A stretch of 64,000 nt of DNA from Megascapheus bottae (Eukaryota; Chordata; Mammalia; Rodentia; Geomyidae): NCBI GenBank assembly GCA_024803745.1, contig JANJXV010000039.1, positions 7,805,001 through 7,869,000 of the forward strand, given 5' to 3'. Under the pieces are notes generated by a model, which ran no database searches, was not told where the DNA came from, and saw only the letters and a program-made list of their open reading frames with translations. How positions within the stretch are numbered: position 1 is the first letter of the stretch; the number at the start of each line of letters is the position of its first letter. This document shows positions 32,618-42,570 of this stretch, piece after piece. The position numbers were made by a program, and so were the translations under genes.

Positions 32618-32644
32618 AGGCAGCCTTGTAGTTTTAACTAGGAC

Positions 32645-32800
32645 TCTGATGTCATATTGAGCATCTGAGTCTTCTCCTTCCCTCCAGACTTGCAGCTCCT
32701 GGAGGGAAGGCACTTGCTTGATGAGGTATCTGTGTTTGAAAACTTCAATCTGGTACCTGAGAGGAACTGTGTACATTTGTGCTGAATAAAAAAATTATCT
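32645..32800 (+). mobile_element. L2 LINE 3' end
   Basis: cttgcagctcctggagggaag and gcacttgcttgatgagg resemble the L2 terminal region (gtaagctccatgagggcag type). It ends gctgaataaaaaaattat. Confidence 0.5.
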
Positions 32801-32815
32801 CATTAATTCATTCAT

Positions 32816-32895
32816 TTGGTGGTTTGGGGATGGAACCTAGGAATCCATACATGCCAGGCAAATGCTCTACTATTGAGCTGTACCTCCAGTTCAAC
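32816..32895 (-). mobile_element. ID-like monomer SINE
   Basis: Antisense: ggtttggggatggaacctagg, catgccaggcaaatgctctac, ctattgagctgtacctcc. Confidence 0.82.
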
Positions 32896-33095
32896 TCTTC
32901 CTTAAAAATGCATATTTAAAACTAGGACAGGAAAAATACTGGCTCTTAAAAACTGAAACCAAGGTGAAAAGCTGGCTTACAATTAAGGGGAACATAGAGA
33001 AACAGTGAGAGTCACTTGGGTTTTTCAGTGGGGGATATACCAGCAGGGCTAGGCCAGAGAACATAGATGGATCAGACATTAAAAATAAAGACAGA

Positions 33096-33288
33096 GCCGG
33101 GAGTTTGGCCTAGTGGTAGAGTGCCTGCCTAGCATGCACAAAGACCCGAGTTCAATTCCTTGGTATCATATACATGGAAAAAACCAGAAGTGGTGTGATG
33201 GTTCAAGGTAGAATACTAATCTTGAGGAAAGCCCAAGGACAGTGCTCAGGACATGAGCTCAAGCCCAGGATTGGCAAAAAAAAAAAAA
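33096..33288 (+). mobile_element. IDL-Geo SINE
   Basis: Full dimer with 14-A tail. The A box of Geo has decayed (gatggttcaaggtagaat). Confidence 0.92.
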
Positions 33289-33291
33289 AAC

Positions 33292-33490
33292 AGACCAGGT
33301 GCCACTGGCTCACACCTATAATCCTAGCTACTTAGGAGGCTGAGAACTGAGGATCACAATTTGAAGCCAGCTTGGGCAGGAAAGTCCTTGAGATTCAAAA
33401 AAGTCAGAAATGGAGCTATAGTAGAACACTAGTCTTGAGCACAAAAGCTCAGAAATAGCACCCAGGCCCTGAATTCAGGCTATAGGAAGA
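33292..33490 (+). mobile_element. 7SL-Geo SINE
   Basis: Sense copy following the previous tail. The linker and the start of Geo are partly deleted (ggagctatagtagaacactag). It ends in a CA array. Confidence 0.85.
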
Positions 33491-33504
33491 GCATGCATGC
33501 ACAA

Positions 33505-33507
<3 letters not shown>

Positions 33508-33555
<48 letters not shown>

Positions 33556-33560
33556 TGCAC
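33508..33560. repeat. (CA)n microsatellite
   Basis: About 20 CA units, degenerating to CACG/CATG at the right. Confidence 0.96.
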
Positions 33561-33689
33561 ATGCCTGCCAGGGAGAATGAAAGTATGAAGGAAACACTAA
33601 CTCCCCTGCCCAGAAGTTTAAGCCATCTACTTCTGCAGCTCACTTCCACTATTATGACAGTAAAGTTCACTTAAAGATGAGAACCTGGC

Positions 33690-33870
33690 CCCTTATTCAA
33701 ATCCTACTCTGTCATGAGTAAATAATACTAAGGCTGTGGACAATTAGTGTCTCTTTACAGAGAAATGGGTGTACAGCAGGATCCATCTCATAGGTTGCTG
33801 CAAAACGGGTTCACCCAAGAACATTGTCTGGCACATAGCAAGTACTCAATGAAGATCAGTTGTTATCATT
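33690..33870 (+). mobile_element. MIR SINE (ancient)
   Basis: cctggccccttattcaaatcc, acagagaaatgggtgtacagc and tctggcacatagcaagtactc are in MIR order through the 3' end. Confidence 0.78.
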
Positions 33871-33915
33871 ATGGTGTCACCATTTTTCTGCTTCTACCAC
33901 TAAGAAAATGAGGTA

Positions 33916-34085
33916 GGGGGCCAGGAGTTTGACCTAGTGGTAGAGTACTTGACCCAGGTTCGATTCCTTGCAACCACATATATAGAAAGAAGCCGGAAAT
34001 GATGCTGAGGCTCAAGTGGTAGAGCTCTAGCCTTGAGAAAGTCCAAGGACAGTGCTCAGGCCCTGAGCTCAAGCCCAGGACTGGC
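33916..34085 (+). mobile_element. IDL-Geo SINE with purine-array tail
   Basis: Dimer with part of the ID half missing (tagagtacttgacccaggttc). The tail is the long GGA tract. aagaaaatgaggta at 33902-33915 and aagaaaatgaagta at 34397-34410 form a TSD enclosing SINE plus tract. Confidence 0.93.
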
Positions 34086-34396
34086 GGAGGAGGAAGAGGA
34101 GAAGGAGAAGAAGGAGGAGGAAGAGGAGGAGGAGGAGGAGCAGGAGGAGGAGGAGGAGGAGCAGGAGGAGGAGGAGAAGGAGGAAGAGGAGGAGGAGGAG
34201 GAGGAGGAGGAGGAGGAGGAGGAGGAGGAGGAGAAGGAGGAAGAAGAAGAGGAGGAGGAGAAGGAGAAGGAGGAAGAGGAGGAGGAGGAGGAGGAGGAGA
34301 AGGAGGAAGAGGAGGAGGAGGAGGAGGAGGAGGAGAAGGAGGAGGAGGAAGAGGAGGAAGAGGGGGGAGGAGGAAGAGGGGGGAGGAGGAAGAGGA
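34086..34396. repeat. (GGA/GAA)n purine-only tract, about 310 bases
   Basis: The plus strand is almost solely purine (GGA with GAA, GCA interruptions). It lies between a SINE body and its right TSD, so it occupies the tail position. The poly-Glu frame on the plus strand and poly-Pro frame on the minus strand are by-products of the triplet repeat. Confidence 0.98.
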
Positions 34397-34410
34397 AGAA
34401 AATGAAGTAG

Positions 34411-34600
34411 GGGGCCAGGAGTTTGGCCTAGTGGTAGAGTGCTTGCCTAACACGCATGAAGACTTGGGTTCAATTCCTTGGTACCACATACATAGGGGGA
34501 AAAAAGGTCAGAAATGGTGCTGTGGCTCAAGTGGTAGAGCTCTAGCTTTGAGAAAGTCCAAGGACAGTGTTCTGGCCTTGAGTTAAAAAGAAAAGAAAAG
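34411..34600 (+). mobile_element. IDL-Geo SINE
   Basis: Second full dimer immediately after the right TSD, with the same junction gtagggggccaggagtttg as the first. It ends in an (AAAAG)n tail at 34588-34606. Confidence 0.93.
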
Positions 34601-34840
34601 AAAAGAAGGTCACTATGTCAGTAGTCTGGACTGTACCTGCTGTTTATTCCTTCAAGACCTAGGCTGCCCACTCTTATGTGGCTGATCCTCACAGGACCAT
34701 GGCAACAAATCAGTCCCTCCTCTGCCTTGAGCGATCAAAGGTGAGTTTAAATACTTAGAATCCAAAGAGTTTCAACATACTACCACCATGAAGTCAACCA
34801 AGAAACCAACCCTACAACTTATTGCACAGGAAAAAGGCAA

Positions 34841-34874
34841 GCTGTGATCAAATGTCCGCTGTGATCAAATGTCC
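34841..34874. repeat. Perfect 17-base tandem duplication
   Basis: gctgtgatcaaatgtcc occurs twice with no gap. Confidence 0.9.
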
Positions 34875-34879
34875 AACTC

Positions 34880-35120
34880 ACAAGCTGGGTGCCAATGGCT
34901 CATGCCTGTGATACTAGATACTCAGGAGGCTAAAGCCTAACAATTGTGGTTCAAAGCCAGCCCAAATAGGATCATCAGATTCTTATCTCAAATTAACCAC
35001 GGAAAAACAGGAAGCAGAAGTGTAGTTCAAATGGTAGAGTACTAGCCTTGAGTGGAAAAAGCTAAGGGACAGTGTCCAAGCCCTGAGTTCAAGCCCCAGT
35101 ACCAGCGCGCACATACACAT
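34880..35120 (+). mobile_element. 7SL-Geo SINE
   Basis: Sense full copy: ggctcatgcctgtgatactag, linker tctcaaattaaccacgg, Geo with gagtggaaaaagctaaggg. Short CG/CA-rich tail. Confidence 0.9.
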
Positions 35121-35488
35121 TCTATTAAGTACCTGACCTCCCCGCCCCATAATCAAGGACAAATAATGGAAAACGAACAGATGTCCAGTCTTCCACTTGA
35201 TGAGCACTTGCTTTGGTGCAAATACCAGATGAGTGGTGAACATATGCTGTTCCCTCAGGCAGATTCAGTTCTTCACCACAGGAGCAGCTCCCATATTGAG
35301 CAGCACACTATTGAATTCAACGCAACCTCGAAAGGCAAACCAAGGCTTGCCTTCAGGTGCATACCACAAGAAAGAACACATAGCTGCAGAGACTATCATT
35401 AGTATAAATGTTGGCTTCTTCAGGTTTTACAAAATACATCCCCCCACCCTTTTTTTTTTCTTACACTTTAGTCAGGCATATGGCTGTC
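35121..35488. other. Apparently unique sequence, no gene seen
   Basis: Overlapping frames (35052-35402, 35233-35496) include SINE-derived codons and are not supported. Confidence 0.45.
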
Positions 35489-35640
35489 TTCAATGAAAAC
35501 CAGGCTTCCCAGCCTTCCTTGCAGCTAGATATGGACAAGTGACTAAGTTCAAAGGAATGGGACGGAAGGAGAAGAAGAGATGTGTGCAGCTTCTGGGTCA
35601 TGTCAACAGGAAAGCGCTTCATGAATTCAGGAGGATGGAA
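35489..35640 (+). mobile_element. Ancient mammalian repeat fragment, family uncertain
   Basis: cagccttccttgcagctagat and tgtgtgcagcttctgggtc resemble a common ancient repeat motif also glimpsed at 7.54-7.64 kb. Confidence 0.4.
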
Positions 35641-35980
35641 TTACCTCTTCATTTTCATTAAACTGTAAGTGAAATGTACTATAATGAATATAAACAAACC
35701 AAAGTAGTTTTTACAGCACCTGTGAATCTGCCACCAATAGAAACAATATTATTAACTGTATTATCCGTTATACAGTTCTTATAACACATTTCAAAACAGC
35801 ATTTACGCTTTTTATTACTTGGAAATTGTGGCAGTCAGTAGATGACTAATTTTTACCATACTACATCACAAATTTATCTTCAGCTTTCAAAAGCTCTCTT
35901 CCAAAACACAACTAGTTTCCTTTGTAATCTCAAGAGTTGTATAAATTTTAAAACATGATAGTAAGAATATGTCAAAGAGT
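35641..35980. other. Unique AT-rich sequence, no gene seen
   Basis: Nothing recognised in this interval. Confidence 0.4.
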
Positions 35981-35984
35981 CTGT

Positions 35985-36085
35985 GATTGCGCAGTATGGT
36001 GACACATTCCTGCAATCCCAGTACCCAGAACGCTGAGGCAGAAAGTTCTCAAGTTCAAGCCCTAGTATCCACACTAAAAAATAAA
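35985..36085 (+). mobile_element. 7SL-ID SINE, short and diverged
   Basis: gcagtatggtgacacattcc, tgcaatcccagtacccagaac and caagttcaagccctagtatcc show the 7SL start fused to a B-box-like end. Confidence 0.6.
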
Positions 36086-36480
36086 AACCCATAAAAATCC
36101 CCAAAACTCTAAAGGAAATGAAGTACAACTGAATGTAATGTACAAGATAAATGAACCTTAACATGTTTTACATTTGGGATCAGGTAGGTGTAGCTCAGTG
36201 GTGAAGATGTTGCATATCATGCATGCATGCAGCTCTTGGGTTCCACCCCCAGGACTACAAACAACAGAAAATGAACTAAGAAGGCAAACACAATGGACAC
36301 TTAATACATTATTCCATTTACATACAATTTCCAGAACAGAGACAGAAATCCATAGAGACAGAAAGTAGATTAGTGACTGCCAGAGTTGGAGGGAGGGGAG
36401 AATGAATTGAGAATTTCTTCTGGGAGTGATGAAATTGTGCTGCAATTAGATCGTGATGACAGCTGGTCAACCTTGTGATT
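36086..36480 (+). mobile_element. Ancient L1 3' UTR split by an ID element
   Basis: After the ID insertion the order is ttccatttacatacaatttcc, gaacagagacagaaatccat, gtagattagtgactgccag, then gggagtgatgaaattgtgc. This is the pattern of old L1 3' ends. Confidence 0.65.
36170..36262 (+). mobile_element. ID-like monomer SINE
   Basis: aggtgtagctcagtggtgaag and cttgggttccacccccagg are A- and B-box regions. ATGC is repeated three times between them. Confidence 0.8.
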
Positions 36481-36714
36481 GTATCTCAAATCTCCTACCT
36501 CAGAAAGGGTGTGCCTCCTCTTTCAAATTAGCCAGAATGCTCAGATGGTGTCATGAGGAATCACTCTGGACAAGGTAGATGAGAACAACATCCCAGGATG
36601 GGTGGGGGGAGCAACAAAAGGGCAGGAGCCTGTGTACCCAATACTGTGGTTTGCCAGCTCTAGATTGCTCCTTGTCAAAACCCAAAATCTTAACAACCAC
36701 CACCACCAAACAAA

Positions 36715-36845
36715 AACAAACCACTTCTTTTGAGATAAGGCTTCCCTGTTGCCCTACTGTTCAGACTGGCTTGCAATTGGCATCCCTCTTTGCCTCAGCT
36801 TCCCAAATGCTGGATTACAAACGTGTACCACAGTGCCTGGCTTAA
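36715..36845 (-). mobile_element. 7SL/B1-like monomer
   Basis: ttttgagataaggcttccc, cttgcctcagcttcccaaatg and gtaccacagtgcctggctt are antisense B1. The tail side is (CCA)/(AAAC). Confidence 0.82.
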
Positions 36846-37495
36846 GTGACTACTTACTAAAGGTGATCTTGACTCCACAGAACTATTGCTTTTCCTGATG
36901 ACAGATGAAGCTAACTAACTTTTCCATGAGATGCACCACCTATCCATCCACTGTCCCATTCTGGAGGATCTCTGTCCTCACCTCCTGCTGAATGGTTCAA
37001 TCCAATTCATTGTCATGGCAGTTTGGTAAGAGGTCAGGCCTCTCTCTGCACTTGAGGCTTGACAGATGGCTTTAGCAAGAGAGAACTGAGAATTCAGTGA
37101 GAGGAGAGTGACCCTGAAAAAAGACTTCCAGCCCAAATCATGCCAAATTGGGGAGATTGAGAGCATTGAGCTGGTGGAGTAGCGCTTCAAGGCACCAATA
37201 ACCAGTGCCCAAATGCTTTCCCTGGACTCAGATACAGATAATGACAACAAAGCTAATTCAAAATGTGCATGAATCGTCTGACTCTAGTTAATGTGACAAA
37301 GTTTTGGTTGGAAGATACAACATCTAAAATGGCCACAAGACTCCAAAAGATAGGTCACTTTGGACACCATTAATGTAAAACAGCCTATAAAAATATGGCT
37401 GAAAGACATAAAATCTCCTTGTAAAACTCTCACTTTGAAATTTCACTGCCAGGGTTTTCCAAACTTTGTTCCCAGGTCCAGTTCAGTGACATATG
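36846..37495. other. Apparently unique sequence, no gene seen
   Basis: The minus-strand frame 36978-37250 (90 codons) shows no recognisable family. Confidence 0.42.
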
Positions 37496-37507
37496 AACTA
37501 CAATCTT

Positions 37508-37704
37508 TTTTTTTCTTTGCCAGTCCTGGGGCTTGAACTCAGAGCCTGGTCAGTGTCCTTGGGTCTTCTCAAGACTAGAGCTCGACCATTTGAGCCACAA
37601 CACCACTTCCAGCTTTTTCTACTTATGTGATATTGAGGAATCAAACCTGGGTCTTCGTGCATGCTAGGCAAGCACTCTACCATGAGGCCAAACTTTGGGC
37701 CTCC
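37508..37704 (-). mobile_element. IDL-Geo SINE
   Basis: Antisense dimer with perfect 12-base TSD aactacaatctt at 37496-37507 and 37705-37716. Confidence 0.96.
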
Positions 37705-37744
37705 AACTACAATCTTAAAATAAGTAAACCATTTTTTTATTTTA

Positions 37745-37980
37745 ATTTTATTTGTCAGTCATGGGGCTTGAATTCTGGGCCTTGGCACTGTTCCTAAGCT
37801 CTTCAGCTCAAGGCCACCAACCTACCGCTTGAGCCACAGCCCCTCTTCCTGTTTGCTAGTGGCTAATTGGAGATAAGAGTCTAATGGTCTTTAGAGCCCC
37901 AGCTGGCTTTAAACCTCAATCTTTAGATCTCAGCCTCCTGAATAGCTAGGATTACAGGCCTGAGCCACTGTACCTGGCTC
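37745..37980 (-). mobile_element. 7SL-Geo SINE
   Basis: Full antisense copy. tttattttattt occurs at both borders (about 37743 and 37982), a probable TSD. Confidence 0.9.
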
Positions 37981-38089
37981 TTTATTTTATTTGTAAGCAC
38001 CCAGAAAGAACTAGGGATGTGAGGCAAAGGCAAAAAACAAGCCTGGGCTTGACCTCCTGGGACTCACAGCTGAGTGAGGAAGACGGGCA

Positions 38090-38340
38090 CTAAACATGTG
38101 AGGACAAACATGTAATTAAATATTATGATAACTGCTATGAAGCACTGCCAAGCTGGAATAACAAGGGTCCTTGCTGATCTGCAGAATGGTGGAGAGGGTG
38201 TCTGGGAAGACTTGATAAGTAAGCTGAGATCTAAGGGACTGAAAACCAACCAGGAAAAGCATTTAAAGCTCAGGAAAGAGCACACACCAAGGCAAAAAGA
38301 AAAACCTGGTTGGTTGGAGAAACTAAATGAATAATTGGCT
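38090..38340 (-). mobile_element. L2 LINE 3' region
   Basis: Antisense L2 order: actgctatgaagcactgcc, tctgggaagacttgataag, ctgagatctaagggactg, ggaaaagcatttaaagctc. Diverged. Confidence 0.6.
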
Positions 38341-38486
38341 AGTGTACTCTCGGCCAGGCTGGCAAGGGCTACACTATATGGGGAGCTATAGTCTTATGGT
38401 AAGAATTTCTGAGTGTGTTTTAAGGACAGGGCTACATTAGATAACTCATTTGTTCTGCACTGGCATGACTTTTTTTCTTCTTTCTT

Positions 38487-38543
38487 TGCTGCTGCCTCCT
38501 CCTCCTCTTCCTCCTCCTCCTCCTCATCCTCCTCCTCCTCCCT
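38487..38543. repeat. (TCC)n microsatellite
   Basis: Pyrimidine triplets with CTTC and CATC interruptions on the tail side of the following minus-strand SINE; the mirror of the 34.1-kb purine tract at smaller scale. Confidence 0.95.
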
Positions 38544-38589
38544 CTCGTTTTTCTCCATCTCCTTCTCTTCGGTCTGACGGCTGAAGCTG

Positions 38590-38792
38590 TCAAGCCTCAA
38601 GCTCTTGCTTAAGTTTTCTGCTCTAGACTAGTACACTTGAGCTACACCTCCACTTGTGGCTTTTTGTTGTTAGTTGGAGAGAAAAGTGTCCTGCATATGT
38701 CTCTCTGGGCTGGCTTTGAATCTTGATCCGAAGATCTCAGACTCTGGATTAGGTAGGTTGACATTGGTGGTATGAACCACCAGTGCCCAGTG
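38590..38792 (-). mobile_element. 7SL-Geo SINE, diverged
   Basis: Geo shortened (caagcctcaagctcttgc), linker ttagttggagagaaaagtg, 7SL half ending gaaccaccagtgcccag. Confidence 0.78.
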
Positions 38793-39300
38793 TGTCAGTC
38801 TCTTTTCCTCCAATGGATCCTATTTTCACTTGTGTACCTACGTGGCCCCACTTTCAGGGCCCAACGCCTGTCCTGGACCCAAGGCCTGTCCCAGGCCTAA
38901 TTAAGCTACTGGAAGCATTCCATCTTTCCTCTTGTCACAGTGATAATTGGACTTGTCTGGCTCATACAGAATTACACAACTTTTCGGCAGTTCCCCACCC
39001 CAAAAATGCAAAGCTCTCTCCTTTTTCCACTGCATCTGAACCTTGTAATTTATCAACTTACACTATCAGATAACAATCATTTTACTGCTGGTACCCACTG
39101 AGGGATCAAAGAGAACGAGTATTGATAATATCATTTGAGCTGAAAATCAAGGCAGATCTCCCCTGGACTAAACAAGGAATCTCCCTTTAGGTCAGCTTGG
39201 GTTCAGTTTCTGTTACCTGATACCCAACAACCCTGCCTGCCAGGAATGGGAAGCCACTAAGCAAGCACTTACATATGTACAAACAGAGATATAATCTCTG
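38793..39300. other. Apparently unique sequence, no gene seen
   Basis: The plus-strand frame 38783-39073 (96 codons) begins in the SINE and has no recognisable features. Confidence 0.42.
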
Positions 39301-39301
39301 G

Positions 39302-39541
39302 TCTTTTTTTTTTTTTTTTTTGGTCATAGGACTTGAACTCTGGGCCTGGGCGCTGTCCCTGAGCTCTTCAGTTCAAGGCTACCACCCTACCCCCTTGAGC
39401 CATAGTGCCACTTCCAGTTTTCTAGTACTTAGAGACAAGAGCCTCACGGACTTTAGTGCCCAGGCTGGCTTTTAAACGCAATCCTCAGATCTCAGCCTCT
39501 TGAGTAGCTAGGATTACAGACAGGAGCCACCAGCGCCCAGT
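39302..39541 (-). mobile_element. 7SL-Geo SINE, near consensus
   Basis: Starts from a 20-T run. Complete Geo, linker and 7SL. aatctctggtctt (39292) and aacctctgatctt (39543) form an imperfect TSD. Confidence 0.94.
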
Positions 39542-39911
39542 TTAACCTCTGATCTTATAGAACTGAGAACAAAAGGAGTAGGCCAATGAGAACTGCAGGA
39601 TCCCATGAAAAGGTAAGGATATTGGAATCAGGCTAAGGAAACATTCCTTGAGTACTTGTGATGGAAATTGAGCTAAGTGCTTTACTTGCAGTGATTCACA
39701 AAACCCCAGTGCATGGGTAGTACTAGCAATACTGTGTCTCTCTGTTATGGGTTGACCTTCTTCCCAATTAATATGATAGACTCTTAAGTTGCAGTTCCTC
39801 AGAATGTGACTTTACTTTGAGGCAAGACTATTGTAGATGCAATTAATTTAGCATGAGGTCATACTCAGGTAGGGTAGATCCCTAATTCCATATGACTCTG
39901 TGTTCTTAAAT

Positions 39912-40342
39912 GATGAGAAATTTGATTATGTGTGGCAGTATATGACTATAATCCCGGCTACTCAGGAAATGAAAACAAAGACTGAGGTCCAAGGCCAGCT
40001 TGGGAAAAAGTGTGAGAGCCTGTCTAAAAAATGAACAAAAAGGGGGCCGGGAGTTTGGCCTAGTGGTAGAGTGCTTGCCTGGCATGCACACAGACCCAGG
40101 TTCAATTCTTCGATACCATATACATAGAAAAAAGCAGGAAATGGTGCTGTGGCTCAAGTGGTAGAGCTCTGGCCTTGAGAAAGCCCAAGGACATTGCTCA
40201 GGCCCTGAGTTCAAGGCCCAGGACTGGCAAAAAAAAAAAAAAAAAAAAAACCACAAAAAGGGCTGGAGGTATGACTTAAATAATAGTGTGCTTGCCTAGC
40301 AAGTATGTGGCCCAAACTTCAAACTGGTATTAAAAAAAGAAG
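39912..40342 (+). mobile_element. 7SL-ID dimer SINE split by IDL-Geo
   Basis: The 7SL half lies at 39912-40042 (actataatcccggctactc). The ID half lies at 40261-40342 (ggaggtatgacttaaataa, cttgcctagcaagtatg). The insertion lies exactly at the A-rich linker, with acaaaaaggg on both sides. Confidence 0.85.
40043..40252 (+). mobile_element. IDL-Geo SINE, near consensus
   Basis: Full dimer with a 22-A tail: youngest layer of the three-level nest. Confidence 0.95.
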
Positions 40343-40597
40343 GGCACCAACAGGAAAATGCCAAGTGAAATGGGGGTGGGGGGAGGTAAGAGATGAAATG
40401 ATACAGAGGTCTAGGGATGCAGCCATTCCAGCCTACTACCAGGAGCTAGCAAAGAAGCATAAGGGAGTCTTCCTCACCAATCCCAGAAGGATCCAACCCA
40501 ACCCACACCTTGAGCACAGACTTCCAGCTTCCAGAACTCTGAAACAATCAATTTCTGTTGTTTGTGTACTTTGTGCTGGCAGCTCTAAAAACTAACA

Positions 40598-41080
40598 TTG
40601 TGAAGCCCAGAGGGGTGTGGTCACCCATGCCAAATGCCCCAGCTGGCAGTAGGAGCCTATGTTCCCAGACCCTATGTGGTTGTTCCGGCCTGGTGGGAGC
40701 TGTCCCACCCCCACCCTCCTGTGATTTCTGCTGCCACCTGACATCTGTCTCACCCCTGCCCCCCTCTTCAGCCCCCAGGGCCTGGCAGGTGAGCAAAATG
40801 AATGAGAAGAATAAGAGTAGGCTCTTGAGGTGGGCCTGGTGTGAGCCAATACTAGGCAGTGTTCTGAGAAGAAAATACTCAGGAGGAGGGTGGAGGCAGA
40901 TCAAAATCACCTCCCTCTCCCAGATGGCTGGCACACTACAATCTAGCCCCACCCGTGGCAGACTGGAGAACAGAGCTGGCCACAGATGGATGCAGGAGGG
41001 AAAGGTGGGCTATTAGCAAGAGTCATCCAGGGGATCTGGGGACACACTCTAGGACATCAAACTAAGAAAGAACAGAGACC
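40598..41080. other. Apparently unique sequence with overlapping open frames
   Basis: A plus-strand frame of 152 codons (40558-41016) and minus-strand frames of 134 and 85 codons overlap each other. The plus frame starts in the LTR end. None has a recognisable domain. The block is GC-richer than average. Confidence 0.4.
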
Positions 41081-41081
41081 C

Positions 41082-41246
41082 AAAGCTGAGCTCATGCCTG
41101 TAATCTTAACTATTCAGGAGGATGAGCTATGAGGACAGAGGTTTGAAGCCGGCTAGGCAAAAAAGGACATGAGACTCTTATCTCCAATTAACCTCAGGGA
41201 CAGTGCCCAGGCCCTGAGTTCAAGCCACATAAACAACAACAAAAGA
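41082..41246 (+). mobile_element. 7SL-Geo SINE with internal deletion
   Basis: ctcatgcctgtaatcttaac, linker tatctccaattaacc, then directly tcagggacagtgcccagg. The first half of Geo, including its A-box-like motif, is absent. Confidence 0.85.
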
Positions 41247-41253
41247 ATGGTGA

Positions 41254-41498
41254 ACCAGGACTGGTAGCTCACACCACCTAGATATTCAGGAGGCTGAGAT
41301 CTGAAGACCAATGGTTCAAAGCCAGTCAGGGTAGGAGAGTTCATGAGACTCTATCTCCAATAAACTACTCCAAAAAAAGCCAGAAGTGGCTCTACGGTCC
41401 AGGTGCCAAGTGTGGAAGAGTGCTAGCCTTGAGCAAAAGAAGCTTAGGACAGCATCCAGGCACTGAGTTCAAGCCCCATAACCAACTATAAGGAAAAA
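41254..41498 (+). mobile_element. 7SL-Geo SINE
   Basis: Full sense copy with an 11-base insertion in the A-box region (cggtccaggtgccaagtgtgg). Flanks aaaagaatggtgaacc and aaaagaatggagagcc form a TSD. Confidence 0.9.
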
Positions 41499-42565
41499 AG
41501 AATGGAGAGCCATGGCACCAAGCTTGTCAAATGGCATCCCTCCAGCTGTGGGCAATTCTCACACAGAGAAAAGAGAGTTTTGCCAGAACCTGCCCTTGCT
41601 ATCCCAAGCAAGTCACTGCAACGTATCCCTCACTGAACCCAAGGCAGGAACACAAGTGCCTGGCACATGCTGGAGGCCACTGTGGCAAGCTGGGAAGGAC
41701 AATCTGCCAGCTCCCTGTACCACTGGTCCACCTCCTAAGCAACATTTCCTAAAGGATAGATTTGTGTTTCTGAACTGAGGCTGCAATGGGCAGCCTCAAA
41801 TCCACGTGGAAATAAAAAGCAATTAGCACTTATTTCAGGAAAAGCAGGAGGCTGTGGATCACACAGCAGGGGACTGGGGAGATTCTGTCTCTGTCTAGAC
41901 CAAATGGTGCGGACAGAGCAGGTGGAAAATTGAGTCCAGCCATACACACTTGGGCCATGTAAAGTAAGGTGTGAAATCACAGTTTGCTCTTCTAATGTAC
42001 ACATTTCCCTAAAATGCTTGCCACACACATAAGATCAGAAATGCGGTGGGTGCTTTGAGGTGGGCAGTAGGTGCCAATATGAAGGCTGGCTCCCTGACAT
42101 GAACTATTATAAAAGGTCTAACAGCATTTGACTCATTCAACATTTGATAACAAGAAAGCTGTACGGACACCCAGGCCCACGGCTCCAAACCACACATACA
42201 TAGGTGAGGGCTTAGTGACTACGAAAGGGAAGCAATACTGTGATCCTTAATTCTCATAAGCCCTCTTTCCTTAAACCGGTCAGAATGTCGACCAGCCCAC
42301 CACCTTCACAGTGTCCATGCCATGACCATTGTAACAAGCACCTCCCACAACTTCTAAGGGGTAACTCCTAAGAAGGTACAAACTTCTAGGACTCTAGTCC
42401 ATAGGTGACATAGACATCAATTAGTTAATAACAGTTAAATTCTTTCACTCCAGTCTTGCCTGTCCTTCCCTGACTTGTATGTTTCTGTCAAATATTCTGG
42501 CCCTTGTTAGAATCTTGCATTCATAATGGCAAAATCATAACTTTATAGCAACATAAAGTAAACAA
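41499..42565. other. Apparently unique sequence, no gene seen
   Basis: About 1.07 kb without recognised repeats, one of the longest such blocks. Frames 41512-41778, 41531-41752 and 41735-42028 overlap on both strands and show no family. Confidence 0.45.
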
Positions 42566-42570
42566 CCCTG

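Larger units (their letters stand above)
39743..40597 (+). mobile_element. MLT1-like MaLR solo LTR, split by nested SINEs
   Basis: Starts tgttatgggttgaccttc, with cagttcctcagaatgtgac and aattaatttagcatgaggtc (39743-39911). After the SINEs it resumes with ccttgagcacagacttccag, aactctgaaacaatcaatt and a terminal ctctaaaaactaaca at 40597. Start and end both match the MLT1 LTR pattern, and there is no internal coding sequence. Confidence 0.8.

Noticed and set aside
33869..34489. Long minus-strand frame rich in proline, and plus-strand glutamate-rich frame (34033-34410)
   Set aside because: Both are produced by the GGA triplet array flanked by SINE sequence; there is no independent coding signal.
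40558..41016. 152-codon plus-strand frame
   Set aside because: It begins within the terminal part of the MLT1-like LTR and overlaps equally long antisense frames. Nothing recognisable in the translation.
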